64,000 bases of DNA from the NCBI RefSeq assembly GCF_036323735.1, contig NC_086034.1:74175939-74239938 (forward strand). The letters are read 5' to 3'. Positions within the stretch are counted from its first letter, which is position 1. Each line of letters begins with the position of its first letter. This document shows, in pieces, positions 1 to 11,409 of this stretch. Below the pieces are notes generated by a model. The model had not been told where the DNA came from. It did no database searches and was given only the letters and a program-made list of their open reading frames with translations. This DNA comes from Rattus norvegicus (taxonomy: Eukaryota > Chordata > Mammalia > Rodentia > Muridae). The translations under genes were made by a program, and so were the position numbers.

Positions 1-316
1 TCCATTGTGTGAACCGATCGCACAGAAACATTCATTCAAAAAAAAGTGCAGATGAATAGACATAGCAACAGCAAATACAAGATAACAGAAGACAGGTCAG
101 GAGGAGATGCCCATGAACTTCCATCCATAAAGATATCTGTTGCATAAATGAAAATGGGCAGCCATTAAGTGGTCATGTAGACATGTGTCTGCATTTCTCA
201 GCCATGTGACACGTCTTTGCTCTGTAGTTTACTGAGCGATAGGAAGTGCGTGACAGTATCCATAGGCAGAATTATTGAACATCTACTACATGTGAATGTG
301 TACTTAACATATATTA

Positions 317-360
317 TATATATGTTTATATATACTTATATTTATATATAAACATATATA
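317..360. repeat. Perfect 18-bp inverted repeat in AT-rich DNA
   Basis: The arm tatatatgtttatatata (317-334) is exactly complementary to 343-360 across an 8-nt loop. The flanks to about 410 continue as TA/TG-rich sequence. It could extrude a cruciform, but it is most likely a decayed TA microsatellite. Confidence 0.85.
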
Positions 361-444
361 TGTTTATATATAAAACATATCACATATATGTGTATATATA
401 AAACACTGCATGTAGATGATAAAGGTAGAGATAGATGGACATGT

Positions 445-551
445 TTACCCTCTGAGAGAGTCTTAACATGTATAGCCCAGGCTGGCTTTGAATTGGACGT
501 CTTCCTATCTCAGCCTCCAGACTGCTGGAATCATAGGCGTGCCCTTCTGTA
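445..551 (-). mobile_element. B1-family SINE (old, fragment)
   Basis: The antisense B1 core is visible: tagcccaggctggctttgaa, then cctcagcctccag-like sequence and ctgctggaatcataggcgtg. This corresponds to the 7SL-derived B1 body read on the minus strand. Divergence is high and the A-tail is not clear. Confidence 0.65.
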
Positions 552-1851
552 TGAAGACAAATGTCCTGTTTTCTGTGTAGTCGCCTTTGTATCGAATTAT
601 ACTTTTCAACAAGTTCAAGAAGTGGTGTCCACAAGCACCTAATGTGTGTCAGGAATACTCAGCTCCTTAGTGAAGTCAGCGGGATGGCTCACCTGGTTCG
701 GAGAACCCTTGAATGTTCACGGAGTTCTGAGAGAAGAGGAGTGAGATTAATTTTCCCTGGTTAAGTACACAACCAATTAATGTCAGGGGGATAAAGGGTG
801 TGTGGCATTCTTCCCGACCAGCTGTTTGTGTAGGCAAAATGATTAACTACGAGGGTATGGTTTCCTTTTCAGTCACTATAGTTGCGTTTGAGTCACATGT
901 ATGCTTAGAAGGTGAGGCCAGCCATCCGGAAATGTGCAGGGACTCTCTAGAGAACACTCATCTGTGGACCTCGTTCCTTTACCCTGAGGCATCCTGTCCT
1001 GTAGGTGACCTTTGTCAACACCTGAGGTGTGACAAGGGACAAAGCATGGGAAGACACAGACTAGATTTTGAAGACTTTGAAAGACTTTTATATTGATTGC
1101 ATGCTAAAATGTCTTTTATACATTGACTAATTTTACTTCTTTTTTGCCTTAAAAAAAAAAAACTGTGGTTGCTGGAAATTTTCAAACAGAACCAGTGACT
1201 CATGCATGATTCTAGTGATCGGGGCTGTGGTCAGTCCGCAAAACTGTCTCATTCCTTCCTGATTCTGTGACCCTAGCAAATGCCTCTGAGACAATTTTGT
1301 CCTTCAGGCTCCCATTTAGCCTCAAATTTCTAGTACCAGGTCATCCTCTTCCCTCTAGCGGCCGGAGGAGGAAGGGCTCTGTGCTACCACCTCTGTTCTC
1401 ATGGTTCAGCCTACCCAGCAGTTTACAAGCCGCGCCTGCCCTCTGAGGCAAGCCTGCCGAGCACAGGGAGCAAAGTGGCGAGAACTGAAGGAATAAGCGA
1501 GGAGCCCGGGGTAATGAGGCAGGACAGGGAAGCTGGTGTGGTCGGACTGTGTACTGATGCTGTTTTTCAGGGTGGCCTTTCCGGGCCACCAGGAGCCGTG
1601 GTTTCCCACGGGGACGACATGGGGATAAGGCTGGGTGGAAAACCCCGCCACCTCATCTGACTGGGTTGTGGTTGTTTGTCGAGGATCCGAGCAAGACTTA
1701 CACCCAGCTGAGCCAGGGTTTTGTGGAGAGTTTACATCCCTAACCCCACTGGGTCTCTCTGCGTTCAGAAATGTTGTACAGTTAAAGGGTTCGTAAAGCT
1801 GGGGGCTTCCAAGTATCACGAGTCCCCAAATGCTGCTGCGCGGGCGCTTGT

Positions 1852-2027
1852 GGGGGTGGGGTGGGGTGGGGGTGGGGTGGGGTGGGGGTGGGGTGGGGTG
1901 GGGGTGGGGTGGGGTGGGGGTGGGGTGGGGGTGGGGTGGGGTGGGGGTGGGGTGGGGTGGGGGTGGGGTGGGGTGGGGGTGGGGTGGGGTGGGGGTGGGG
2001 TGGGGTGGGGGTGGGGTGGGGGTGGGG
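1852..2027 (+). repeat. G-rich minisatellite (GGGGT/GGGGGT)n
   Basis: About 176 bp are made only of G-runs of four or five separated by single T, mostly in 16-nt (GGGGT GGGGT GGGGGT) and 11-nt register. Every turn of four G-runs fits the intramolecular G-quadruplex pattern on the sense strand. It lies in the Ido2 intron about 260 bp before the exon at 2289. Long Gly/Val/Trp or Pro/His frames through it are artefacts. Confidence 0.95.
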
Positions 2028-2288
2028 TTTATCTCTACCTTCATGCTTACTCTGCTATCCTCAAAGCAATAGATGGAGACCAGTGTATGGCACAAACAAC
2101 GCACAGCCTAGGTTGCGGACCTCAGGACGTGGGACCTCCCACACTGCATTAACGAGCTGGTTTAAGTGGTTGTGCACGAAGTCCTTTAGATATCTGTTGA
2201 AAGCCAAAGAGCCGTCTAATAGTCACAGGGTCCTAGTCCCCGGTCGTTCCGTTTTTTCAGATGCTAATCCTTTTAATCTCTTGAATAG

Positions 2289-2408
2289 ATGCCTCTCCTG
2301 GACTGCAGGTTCCTAACGAGTTACCGCGAGCAGCGCCTGGCACACCTGGTGCTGGCCGCTATCACTATGGGATTCGTCTGGCAGGAAGGGGAGGCCCAAC
2401 CCCAAAAG
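2289..2408 (+). CDS. Ido2: Ido2 coding exon A (phase 0 to 0, 40 codons)
   Basis: This exon encodes [15 protein letters not shown] through [13 protein letters not shown], the helical segment at the start of the conserved IDO core. It begins after the acceptor ...tctcttgaatag and ends at aaaag|gtgagg. It is 120 nt, so both borders lie between codons. The first codon happens to be ATG, but human and mouse IDO2 carry extra residues before this methionine, so I read it as an internal exon and not as the translation start. A plausible branch site (tgctaat) lies at 2262-2268, just after another AG at 2259-2260. Splicing to that AG would shift the frame. Confidence 0.95.
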
Positions 2409-3552
2409 GTGAGGGGCAAGGAGAGACCTATCAGTGCTGCTGGGCTCCCTGCACGGGGAATTAAGACATCAGCTCCAGGTTCCGTTGCCCAGTTTCCAAA
2501 AAATCAGTGGAAGGTTAGGAAAGAGGGTTAGGGGTTTTTGGTTTTGTTTTGTTTTTCCGGTTTTTCTTTTCTTTTTCGCTACCAAGCTGATTTTCTTTTA
2601 GACGAATGGCCACTTTCAAAGATTCTTGGCACTGCCCCTCCCATTCCAATAATATGGGAGGAGCTTCCTCAGATCCCAAGAACTCCTAAAACACCGTGCA
2701 GAATTATGTATTTCCAAATACATTGGTCCTGAGTTCATAGTTTGCCACTCAACCGGACCTCCATGTCCTCTTCCTTTTCCCTAAGTTTCTCTTTCCCAGA
2801 AACCACGGTGCCGCTCTTATTCTAGAAGGCGTGAGAAGCCTGAGGAGTGCTTCAGTGATTCATCTCACCTATTGTCCCACACAGAAATACTTGAGGCGGA
2901 GAAGAAAGGACAGCACAGAGCTCCTGCCCCTTCAGATTCCAGCAGGATACTGTATCACATTTCATCTTAAGAACTCAAGTGTCTAGGGTCTGCGGTTGGA
3001 AGGTTTAAAACCCAGGCCAGGCAGAACCTCTTGATGGGTCCCCCGCATATGCTCCCCAAACTGATGATTTACTGAATTATGAGTTAGGGAGGAGAGGAGG
3101 GAAGCAATGTCCACCCCCCAAGGCCACCCAAGCCTCATCAACCCTCATTTTGTAAGTCTTCCCTGACCTCCTCCATCCCGTGGACTGTCTACCTCACATC
3201 TCCCCCCACACCTCCTCCAGTCCTGCCTTCTGTAGATGCTTAGCATAGTTCTATGCCCTGTAATTGTCTTTACCTAAAACACACTTCTTTCCTAACTCTG
3301 AGGAAGAAAGAATGGGAGACCCAGATCTTTAAACTCTTCAGTCCTGGGCTGGGGAGATGGCCCAGTGGGTAAATTGGGAGTAAGCAGGCCTGACACTGAA
3401 GCGAAGATCCCTGTCACCCATGTGAAAGCAGGGTACAGGCAGCAGGGGACAAGAGAGACCCTGTCTCAAACAAGGTGGATGGGGAAGATCAGCACTCAAA
3501 GTTGTCCACTGGATTCCACACACTCACAAAGGCAGGAATGTGCCTACATTTA

Positions 3553-3597
<45 letters not shown>

Positions 3598-4548
3598 GAC
3601 TCTCTCCTCTTGCCACACATACACACACTCACACACAAACACACACACACAGACATAGACACACACACTCACACACATGTATACACAGATGCACACTTCT
3701 GTTTTGTCTATGTACAGCTTTACTTCTATTTTTACATCATGTGCATCAATGCCTGTACACACACACACACACACACACTCACACACACATACACACTCAC
3801 ACACACAGACACACACTCACACACACACACTCACATATTATTTATCTAGAAAGCACTTTACACTGCTAGTTCTTAGTCTTCAATTTTCACTAAACATTTT
3901 GATGAAATAATTCTCCTTCTTTCCCTTCTCCTTCTCCTTCCCCTTCCCCCTCTTCCTTTTATCCCTCCTCCCCTTCCCTCCCCCTTCTTCTCTTCTTCCT
4001 CCTCCTTCTCCTCCTCTTCTTCCTCCTCCTTCCTTCCTTCCTTCCTCCTTCTCCTCTTCCTCCTCCTCCTCCTCTTCTTTTTCCTCCTCCTCCTTTCTTC
4101 CTTCCTCCTCCTCTCCTCTCCTCTTTCTTCTTCTTCTTCTTCTTCTTCTTCTTCTTCTTCTTCTTCTTCTTCTTCTTCTTCTTCTTCTTCTTCTTCTCCT
4201 TCTCCTTCTCCTTCTCCTTCTCCTTCTCCTTCTCCTTCTCCTTCTCCTTCTTCTTCTTCTTCTTCTTCTTCTTCTTCTCCTCCCCTCCTCCTCCTCCCTC
4301 TTCTCCTCCTTCCTCTTCCTCCTCCTCCTCTTCCTCTTCTCCTCCTCCTCCTCTTCCTCTTCTTCCTCCTCCTCTTCCTCTTCTCCTCCTCCTCCTCCTT
4401 CCTCTTCTTCCTCCTCCTCTTCCTCTTCTCCTCCTTCTCTTCCTCCTCCTCCCCTCCTCCTCCTTCCTCTTCTCTTCCTCCTCCTCCTCTTCCTCTTCTC
4501 CTCCTTCTCTTCCTCCTCCTCCCCTCCTCCTCCTTCCTCTTCTCTTCC

Positions 4549-4583
<35 letters not shown>

Positions 4584-7500
4584 CTTCTCCTCCTCCTCCT
4601 TCCTCCAAAGGTTCTGTGTATCATGTGTACAGTGTGTTCCATCTCTGAATTCTGTGTCTCTTGCAGCATGTTCTCCTAACTAGCATTCTCCCAGGAGGCA
4701 TGGGTAGGATACAGGTGGGGAACACTCAGAGAATTCAGGCTTGGTTTCCAGGTCACTTATCACAGGCAACCATGGTGATTTCCTCTGCCAGTAGAATGTA
4801 CCAATTGTTTGGATTCCTGTCCTAAAGGTGCTGCCAAGAACACTTGCTATTCCTTTTGTTGAGGTATCCAGGAGCCTGGGACTCCCACCTATCCTGGTCC
4901 ACTCTGATCTGGTTCTGACAAACTGGACCAAAAGGAACCCAGAAGGGTAAGGAGGGGAAGGGTTCTCCAGATAGCAACAAACTGAGGTTCAAGAAAGACC
5001 CAGGACTTAAACTGTCCCCACAGAAAAGGTTCAGGATCTTATGGCTAGTTTATAGTGAGCCGTGAGCTCCCATTCATCATTTGCTTTAGGGTTCTGATAA
5101 AAGCGGATGCACACATTTAAACTCGAGACCTTCTTCTTCCTGGGCTCTCAGCATGCTGGCTTGCTGCTCCCAGCTCCCATCTGGATTCTCAATAGGACCT
5201 TCAGCCTGCAGCTGTAATATTAACTCTGGGCTCTTTTTCTCAGCATGTTCTGATCTCCATTCAAGTCAGGTTAGGACTGGGTGTCGGGGTGATCAATATG
5301 GTTATGAATAAATTATTTCAGGTCAGTGGGATTCTGATTTGCACCATCTATTCCATCTAGTTGATACCATTCCACAGTTGTCTTGGATACAAGATCATTT
5401 GTCTATTGACTTTTCAACAAACCAAAAAAATCCACGGAAACTTCATTTTTGCAGTCAAATCTGTCTCAGGTGGTCGATGCAAGGCGGCGTTTAGTTTTGT
5501 GATAAATTAAAACAGCAAAAGAGAAGCCGAGGCTGTACATAAAGGGACCTTCCTTGGCATGATGGTTGTAGGTAGCCATGCGGCGTTTTAAGAGATGGTT
5601 ATGATCTGCTCTGGATGCTTCCAAGAGACCCTTCCTTGTAAGAACTGAAGAGGGCTCCTCTCATCCAAGGCCCACTGAGCTTTATGCTTTCTGGGATGAT
5701 GATGTCATAGGATGATGATGATGTTACATGATGTCATATGCTGGCGATGTTATAGGGTGGTGCTATATGATGGCTTCATATGGCGATATCATATGAGAGC
5801 ATCATATCTTAGTGTTCAGTTTTTTTTTGTGACTGGGACTGAATGAACCTTTGCAAATGAGGCAGGTGGTCCACTCCTGCTTTCTATCCCTCACGTCAGC
5901 GTTTATTTAGATACAGTTTCTCACACAGTGTTTATTTAGATACAGTTTCTCACACAGCCTTTATTTAGATACACTTTCTCACACACTTCCAAAGCTGACC
6001 TGAAATTCACATTGTAGTATAAGCAGTCCTCAGTGCCTTGGCTATCTGGAACTAATGGCATACCCAACCAGACCTGACTTGATCTTTGACCAATTGTACA
6101 GTAACAAAAAACACTGATCTGCATTGAAAGCTACTAAATCTAGCTTAGAATTGGAGTGGGCGGGATGATAAATATATGTGCCTGGACAATTGGGGTATCT
6201 ACAAAGCTGGGTTTATGATTCGAAGGAAAGGAAATTTGAAGGGAGAATGTCCGTGCCGGGGTGACAGAGTTGAAAACAACCACAGGAAATGGATGCTCCA
6301 GCAAGTGAAGTACAGGGCGCAGAGACGCAGATGTAGGTCCTTTATTCTTCTGGGCGGTCATCTTCCTGAGACTTTTAAAATGTCCACCCAGCTTATTAGC
6401 GCTTTGAAGAAATGAAAGGGAATAGAAGCAAAGCCCCTACCCCACCCCCAAGCAGTTCAGTTTTGAGACAAAGCAGCCCCTTGATAGATGTCAAAGAACA
6501 GCAAAAATAGGGTCTCTAGGACTCCAGGAGAACAGCAGGGAGAGCCTAGTGCCAGGACAGATGCCGATCTAAGGCCACTCCTAACGGGTGGGTAGGATTT
6601 GAGTAACTGAAGTGGGGTCTGCGCTGAGAGGCAGCTAAAGAGCAGCAAGAATGAGTGTGTGCCTGCACAGGCGTACAGCCCTGGCTGTCAGCTGAGATCT
6701 GCTTCCTGCTGTCCCCCAGTGGCTCACTGTACACCCTAGGTGTGCACTGATGCATACATGTGCCCGGGCATTGCAGGTGAGTGTGGGAAGCCTGGGTACC
6801 TGGGACCCCAAGAATCATACCTGGTTATCAACCGAGTTGTTCTCTTCTTGTTTTTCTTCGTCATCGCCAATAACTACAACTCGACCAGACCACTGGAAAT
6901 CGGGTAAGGAGTCCCTTTAGAACCGCCCACTGATACTTGGAAAGGCTCACGATAAAAACGGGGAGGGGCATGCCCAGCTGTATGGACGGCACAGCATTAG
7001 CTCCCTATGGACTCTCGAAAACTTGAAGAAATGTGTTAAAAAGCCAGTAGTCCTAGCATTAGCTCTGATGGAGGCAACTTGTAGAGGTGCAGGGATTCCA
7101 CGATAAAAAGGGTAGTGTAAGGAAACAACAGACCGTAACTCTGAAAACTGGTAGAGATTTCTTATCTCTGTAGAACGTCTGCAAAAGACCAGATACGGGC
7201 AGGTCACAGCGACAGAAGGGTCCCTTTTGAAATCCCTTCTCACCTGATGACCTGGAGCCCTTGTGAGCAGGTCTAGTCTATGGTCATAGGCTCCACCTTC
7301 CCGGGGGGAACAGAGCTGGCAGGGAAGCCACAGTTGTACCCTGCTCACACCCCAGTCTCCTCAGCTCTGTGAAGGATGTGGGTGTAAGGCAAGGATTCAC
7401 CAGGCTAACACCTCTGCTGGACGGTGGTGACGTGTGACTCACATCCGCTTTGCTGTTTTGAGGTTTGAGTCTCGGCTTGGCTTGTGCTTGAGACGCAGGG

Positions 7501-10500
7501 GACAAAGCAGATGTGCGAGGCTGCTCATCTGGGTTACGTATCAGATAAGATTGGATCTGGATCTGATGGAAAGACAGGAAGTTGGCAGGTTGATTAGAAA
7601 TGGCTCCCCTTTTTTTCTCTTTCTTTTTTTCTTCCCTCATACATTACATTCAAACTACAGTTTCCCCTCCCCCCACTCCCACTCCTCCCAGTCCTCTTCC
7701 CACCTCTCCTCTCCCATAGATCCATTCCTACTTTCCCTTCAATATATATATATATGTATATATATGTATGTATATATATATATGTACATATATGTACAAA
7801 CATGGCCTGACAAAGTTACAAACAACAGCCCCTCATATCAAGGCTGGATGGGAAAGGGTCCAAGGAACAGGCAAAAGACTCAGAGGCACTCCTCCACACC
7901 TACTGGTAGGAGCTCCATATAACACCAGGCTACATACAACCATAACATGAACAGATGGCCTAGGCCCCACAGATGCAGGTTCTGTGGTTGTCACTGTAGT
8001 CACTGTGAGCCCCCATGAGCCCTGCTTAGTCGTCAATTCTATGGGCTGTGTTCTCATGATGCCCTCACCCTCTCTTGCTACTAAAACCTTTCCTCACCCT
8101 CTTCCCCAGGGTTCCAGGGGCTCCGCCTACCGTTTGGCCGTGGAATGACCCCTCTTGACAGGCTTCCAGCCCCCTCTGTGGCAGCATTTCATCCTGTGGT
8201 AGAACTCTATCGAGGCACAGAGGCACACACCCATAATGTTCACAGACGGCAGGCAGGGAGGGGCAGGAGGATTGTGAGTTTGGAGACAATATGCAATAAA
8301 TAGTGAGATCCCGCTTCACAAACAAACAAGCCAAAAAGCAAAGAGGGAGGCGAGGTTAAGTTCTGAACCCACGCCTGATCTGGCCCCCGTGAATAGCCAG
8401 TTCTGTGCCCTTAGACAAATCACCTCCCTTCCCTGAGCCACAGTTTCAGATCCATAAAAGGGAGTGTGGGATCCCCTTTGATCACTCACTCTGACTCCAA
8501 GACCCCTTAGCTTTGGACAAGATTGAAGTGACCCTGAAAGGCCAAATACCTCTTGCTAAGAATGGTTCCCATTGACTCTCCCACTGAGGCAGAGGCTGGG
8601 ATCATGGCGTCCATGGAAAACAGTGAGAGTCCTCAGGTCACAGGACCTTGGCTCGAATTGACCTGGTCTTCTTCCTTCTTTGGCCTCTTCTCCCAGTAAC
8701 CTGGAGACCATCATCTCTTTTCCGGGTGGAGAGAGCCTGCAGGGCTTCATACTGGTGACAGTCTTGGTGGAGAAGGCGGCAGTACCTGGCATTAAGGTAT
8801 CTCCTGACTTCATAGCACCTTCATCTTTAGTCAAGAACTCACCCTGTCCTCTCCCTGTGGTGGTTTTCAAACACAGGCCTCCTCCTACTAGGGTTGACTA
8901 TGAAGGAAGAGATCTGAGTTCTAGCCTGTGATGTACCCTTTTAGTCTGGAGTGAACCAGTTTCTCCATCTACACACAGGCATCACGCACAGGGTGCAACA
9001 GACACCCACTGTGTTAGCTGTCATACTTCATGGTCCTGCAGAAGTTAGATAGATCACAAAAAAAGAGACTGTTTTATGAAAAGACAGATAAAAGCAAATC
9101 TGTGCTTGAAGGAGCAGGCAAGCTTCTCCCACAGAAGTGGCAGCTGAGGGAGGGGGGCGGCATTCATTTCTTTCAGGATATCAACTCTGCAGACACACGG
9201 AAGAAATAGTCTCTTCCAGATAGCAGGCATCATTGAAAGTTACCCAGATGACCCAGTCCTCAAAATTCATTTTCCCACAGGTTATAGCAGGGGAGGGTAT
9301 AAGACAATTGACAATGAACCGTGATCACTCGCATCTGACATTTAGATTAATAGAGATTTATGGCTTGAGCCAATGCAGCTCTGTAGTGGAGTGCTAGTGT
9401 TGACACAGATGAGGTTGTGAGCCTGGGGCATCTGATGTCTGATGTCACGCCCAGCTGGCCATGCCAGAGTAGAAACGACCGTGATATGGGAAATCCAGAA
9501 AGAATGAGAAAACACTGGGATTGAGGCCCTTCCTGTCAGAATTTAAACTCCAGAGATATTCCAGTAGGCTCCTCCCCAGGGATCTGCCTCCTCCGTGGGT
9601 TTTAATGAAAAGTTACTTCGCAGAAGCTGAACGTGAGTCTCATTCCTAGGCCCTAGTTCTGGGAGTGGAGGCCATTCGGCAACACAGCCAGGACACCCTG
9701 CTAGAGGCCCTGCAGCAGCTGAGACTCTCCATTCAGGACATTACCAGAGCCTTGGCCCAAATGCACGGTAAGATGCTGGAGCAGCGCCTCCAGTGGCCTG
9801 GACCTGGGCAGCCCCTACGTGGATGATGGTGGTCCATCTTTCCACAAGATGGCGCTGGTGTTCTACCTTTATTTGGCGTTGAGCACTCCAGTCAGAGACT
9901 TTTTTTTTATGGGGTAGCTTCCCTTCTTCAGGGTCCAGATATGTCTTTGGTATGCTGAACTTTCGCCGAAGCCTGGGAGATTGGATGGGTCGCAAGGGGA
10001 TTGTGCATGTCCTTGGGACGGTGTCTGGTCTGCAGGGGCTGCTTTTGTGTGTGGTTCAGAGAGCTTAGCTAGGTGGATTCCCTCTGCTCCCAATCCCCCA
10101 AATGGATTTTACCAGATAACCAATCACTGTTTCTCAGAGTCCAACTTCAGCAAGCACCCTGCCTGGGTCTACTCTTTCCCTCAGCATGTAATTCCTTCCC
10201 AGGCATGTAGGATCCATAAAAATGCCTTTTGTGGACATCAGAAGTCCACTGCCTTGCAAGCCAAGTCCCCAGCCTTTGCCCAGCATAACATAGTTGTACA
10301 AATAAGGTTTGTTGAATGCCTTTTGCAAGTTAAGGTTCTCCACTGAAATATGGTCACAGGACTGTTCATTAGCTCTTACGTAAGAAAGGATTCAGTAAGA
10401 GCAGATCGGAAATATAGTCCCCTATATTTTCTTCTAAAGTCTTTTATCTTCTGTACTTAAGTTCTTAATTCATCTATCATTATCATCTGCATATGCTATG

Positions 10501-11358
10501 GGGTAGGAAATGAATTCAGTTTCCCTCCTGCAGGTAACACCGACATGGTCTCTTGTCAGATTTTGTTAAAGGAGCGGGTTTTATGCAGTGGCCTCTGCTC
10601 TGTTTCCCCTTGGGGGTGTCTCCTTCTGCTCCATGTGCCCTCAGGCTCTGGAACATTCCTCTCCCTCACATTCTTCTTCATGGACCTGCCTGTCTTCATG
10701 TGCACTGTAGGGTAGCCTTAGCAGGAGCCATGAAAAGAAAAACAAAAACCAAATCCTCCACTGGGGATTTGCTCAAGCTGTGTCATATATGGATTGTGAT
10801 ATGGTAGCCATGTTATATCATGAAAGGAAAGCAGGCAGAGGGACAAGAAGTGGCATAAAACATGAGCCAGCATTAGCCAGCATTTCCTGATGACCCCTTC
10901 ATTTGTCACCATTGCTGGGTGGTCTTTCTCTGCCTCATGCTGTGTTAATGCAGGGACCCCTCCCTGGTACAAACCTTCATTGGATAGCCGGTTTCCCCGC
11001 GTGTGTGAATGCAGTGGTGTCTGAGTCTGTGCTGTTTTTGTTTTTGTTTTTGTTGTTTTTGTTTTTGTTTTTTCCAGAGCTGAGGACTGAACCCAGGGCC
11101 TTGCACTTGCTAGGCAACCACTCTACCACTGAGCTAAATCCCCAACCCGAGTCTGTGTTTTCATACACAGAGTTATGAAAGAGTTAGAAAGAGCTCTCTC
11201 TTTCTCTTAAAAATAATCTCCTCTCACATAATATATCCCGATTATAAAAATAAAAAGCCAGATATAGGTACACAAACACTCACACTCTCAGGAATACCAC
11301 AAAACACAAAATCAGAAACCATATTATATATACAAAAAAACCTGTAGGGTAAAAAAAA

Positions 11359-11409
<51 letters not shown>

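Larger units (their letters stand above)
1..2288 (+). other. Ido2 intron (3' part) upstream of first visible exon
   Basis: I find no sequence here encoding the Ido2 N-terminal residues expected before MPLLDC, so this stretch is read as intron. It holds an AT-rich hairpin (317-360), a minus-strand B1-like SINE (about 445-551) and a G-rich minisatellite (1852-2027). The rest is unique-looking DNA. An unrecognised 5' exon cannot be excluded. Confidence 0.6.
2409..4827 (+). other. Ido2 intron between exons A and B
   Basis: It contains unique DNA from 2409 to about 3340, a B3/B2-related SINE (about 3347-3550), (TCTG)n and (CA)n microsatellites (3553-3836), and the long pyrimidine tract (3911-4606). 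I see no further coding exon. Confidence 0.8.
6904..8696 (+). other. Ido2 intron between microexon and exon D
   Basis: Unique DNA extends to about 7630. It is followed by a minus-strand LINE-1 fragment (7636-8165), an embedded (TA)n stretch (7741-7790) and a B1-like piece (8210-8335). Confidence 0.75.

Noticed and set aside
1406..2104. 232-codon minus-strand and several + strand frames over the G-rich block
   Set aside because: They are translations of (GGGGT)n in several frames (Pro/His/Thr or Gly/Val/Trp only). No conserved domain is visible, and the frames stay open because the repeat has no stop.
2289..2291. ATG at the start of exon A as translation start
   Set aside because: It directly follows a splice acceptor, and IDO2 proteins extend further N-terminally. 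It is kept as an internal methionine.
3880..4669. Two long minus-strand frames of Glu/Arg/Lys/Gly
   Set aside because: They lie wholly in the pyrimidine tract. The open frame follows from the absence of stops in GA-repeats.
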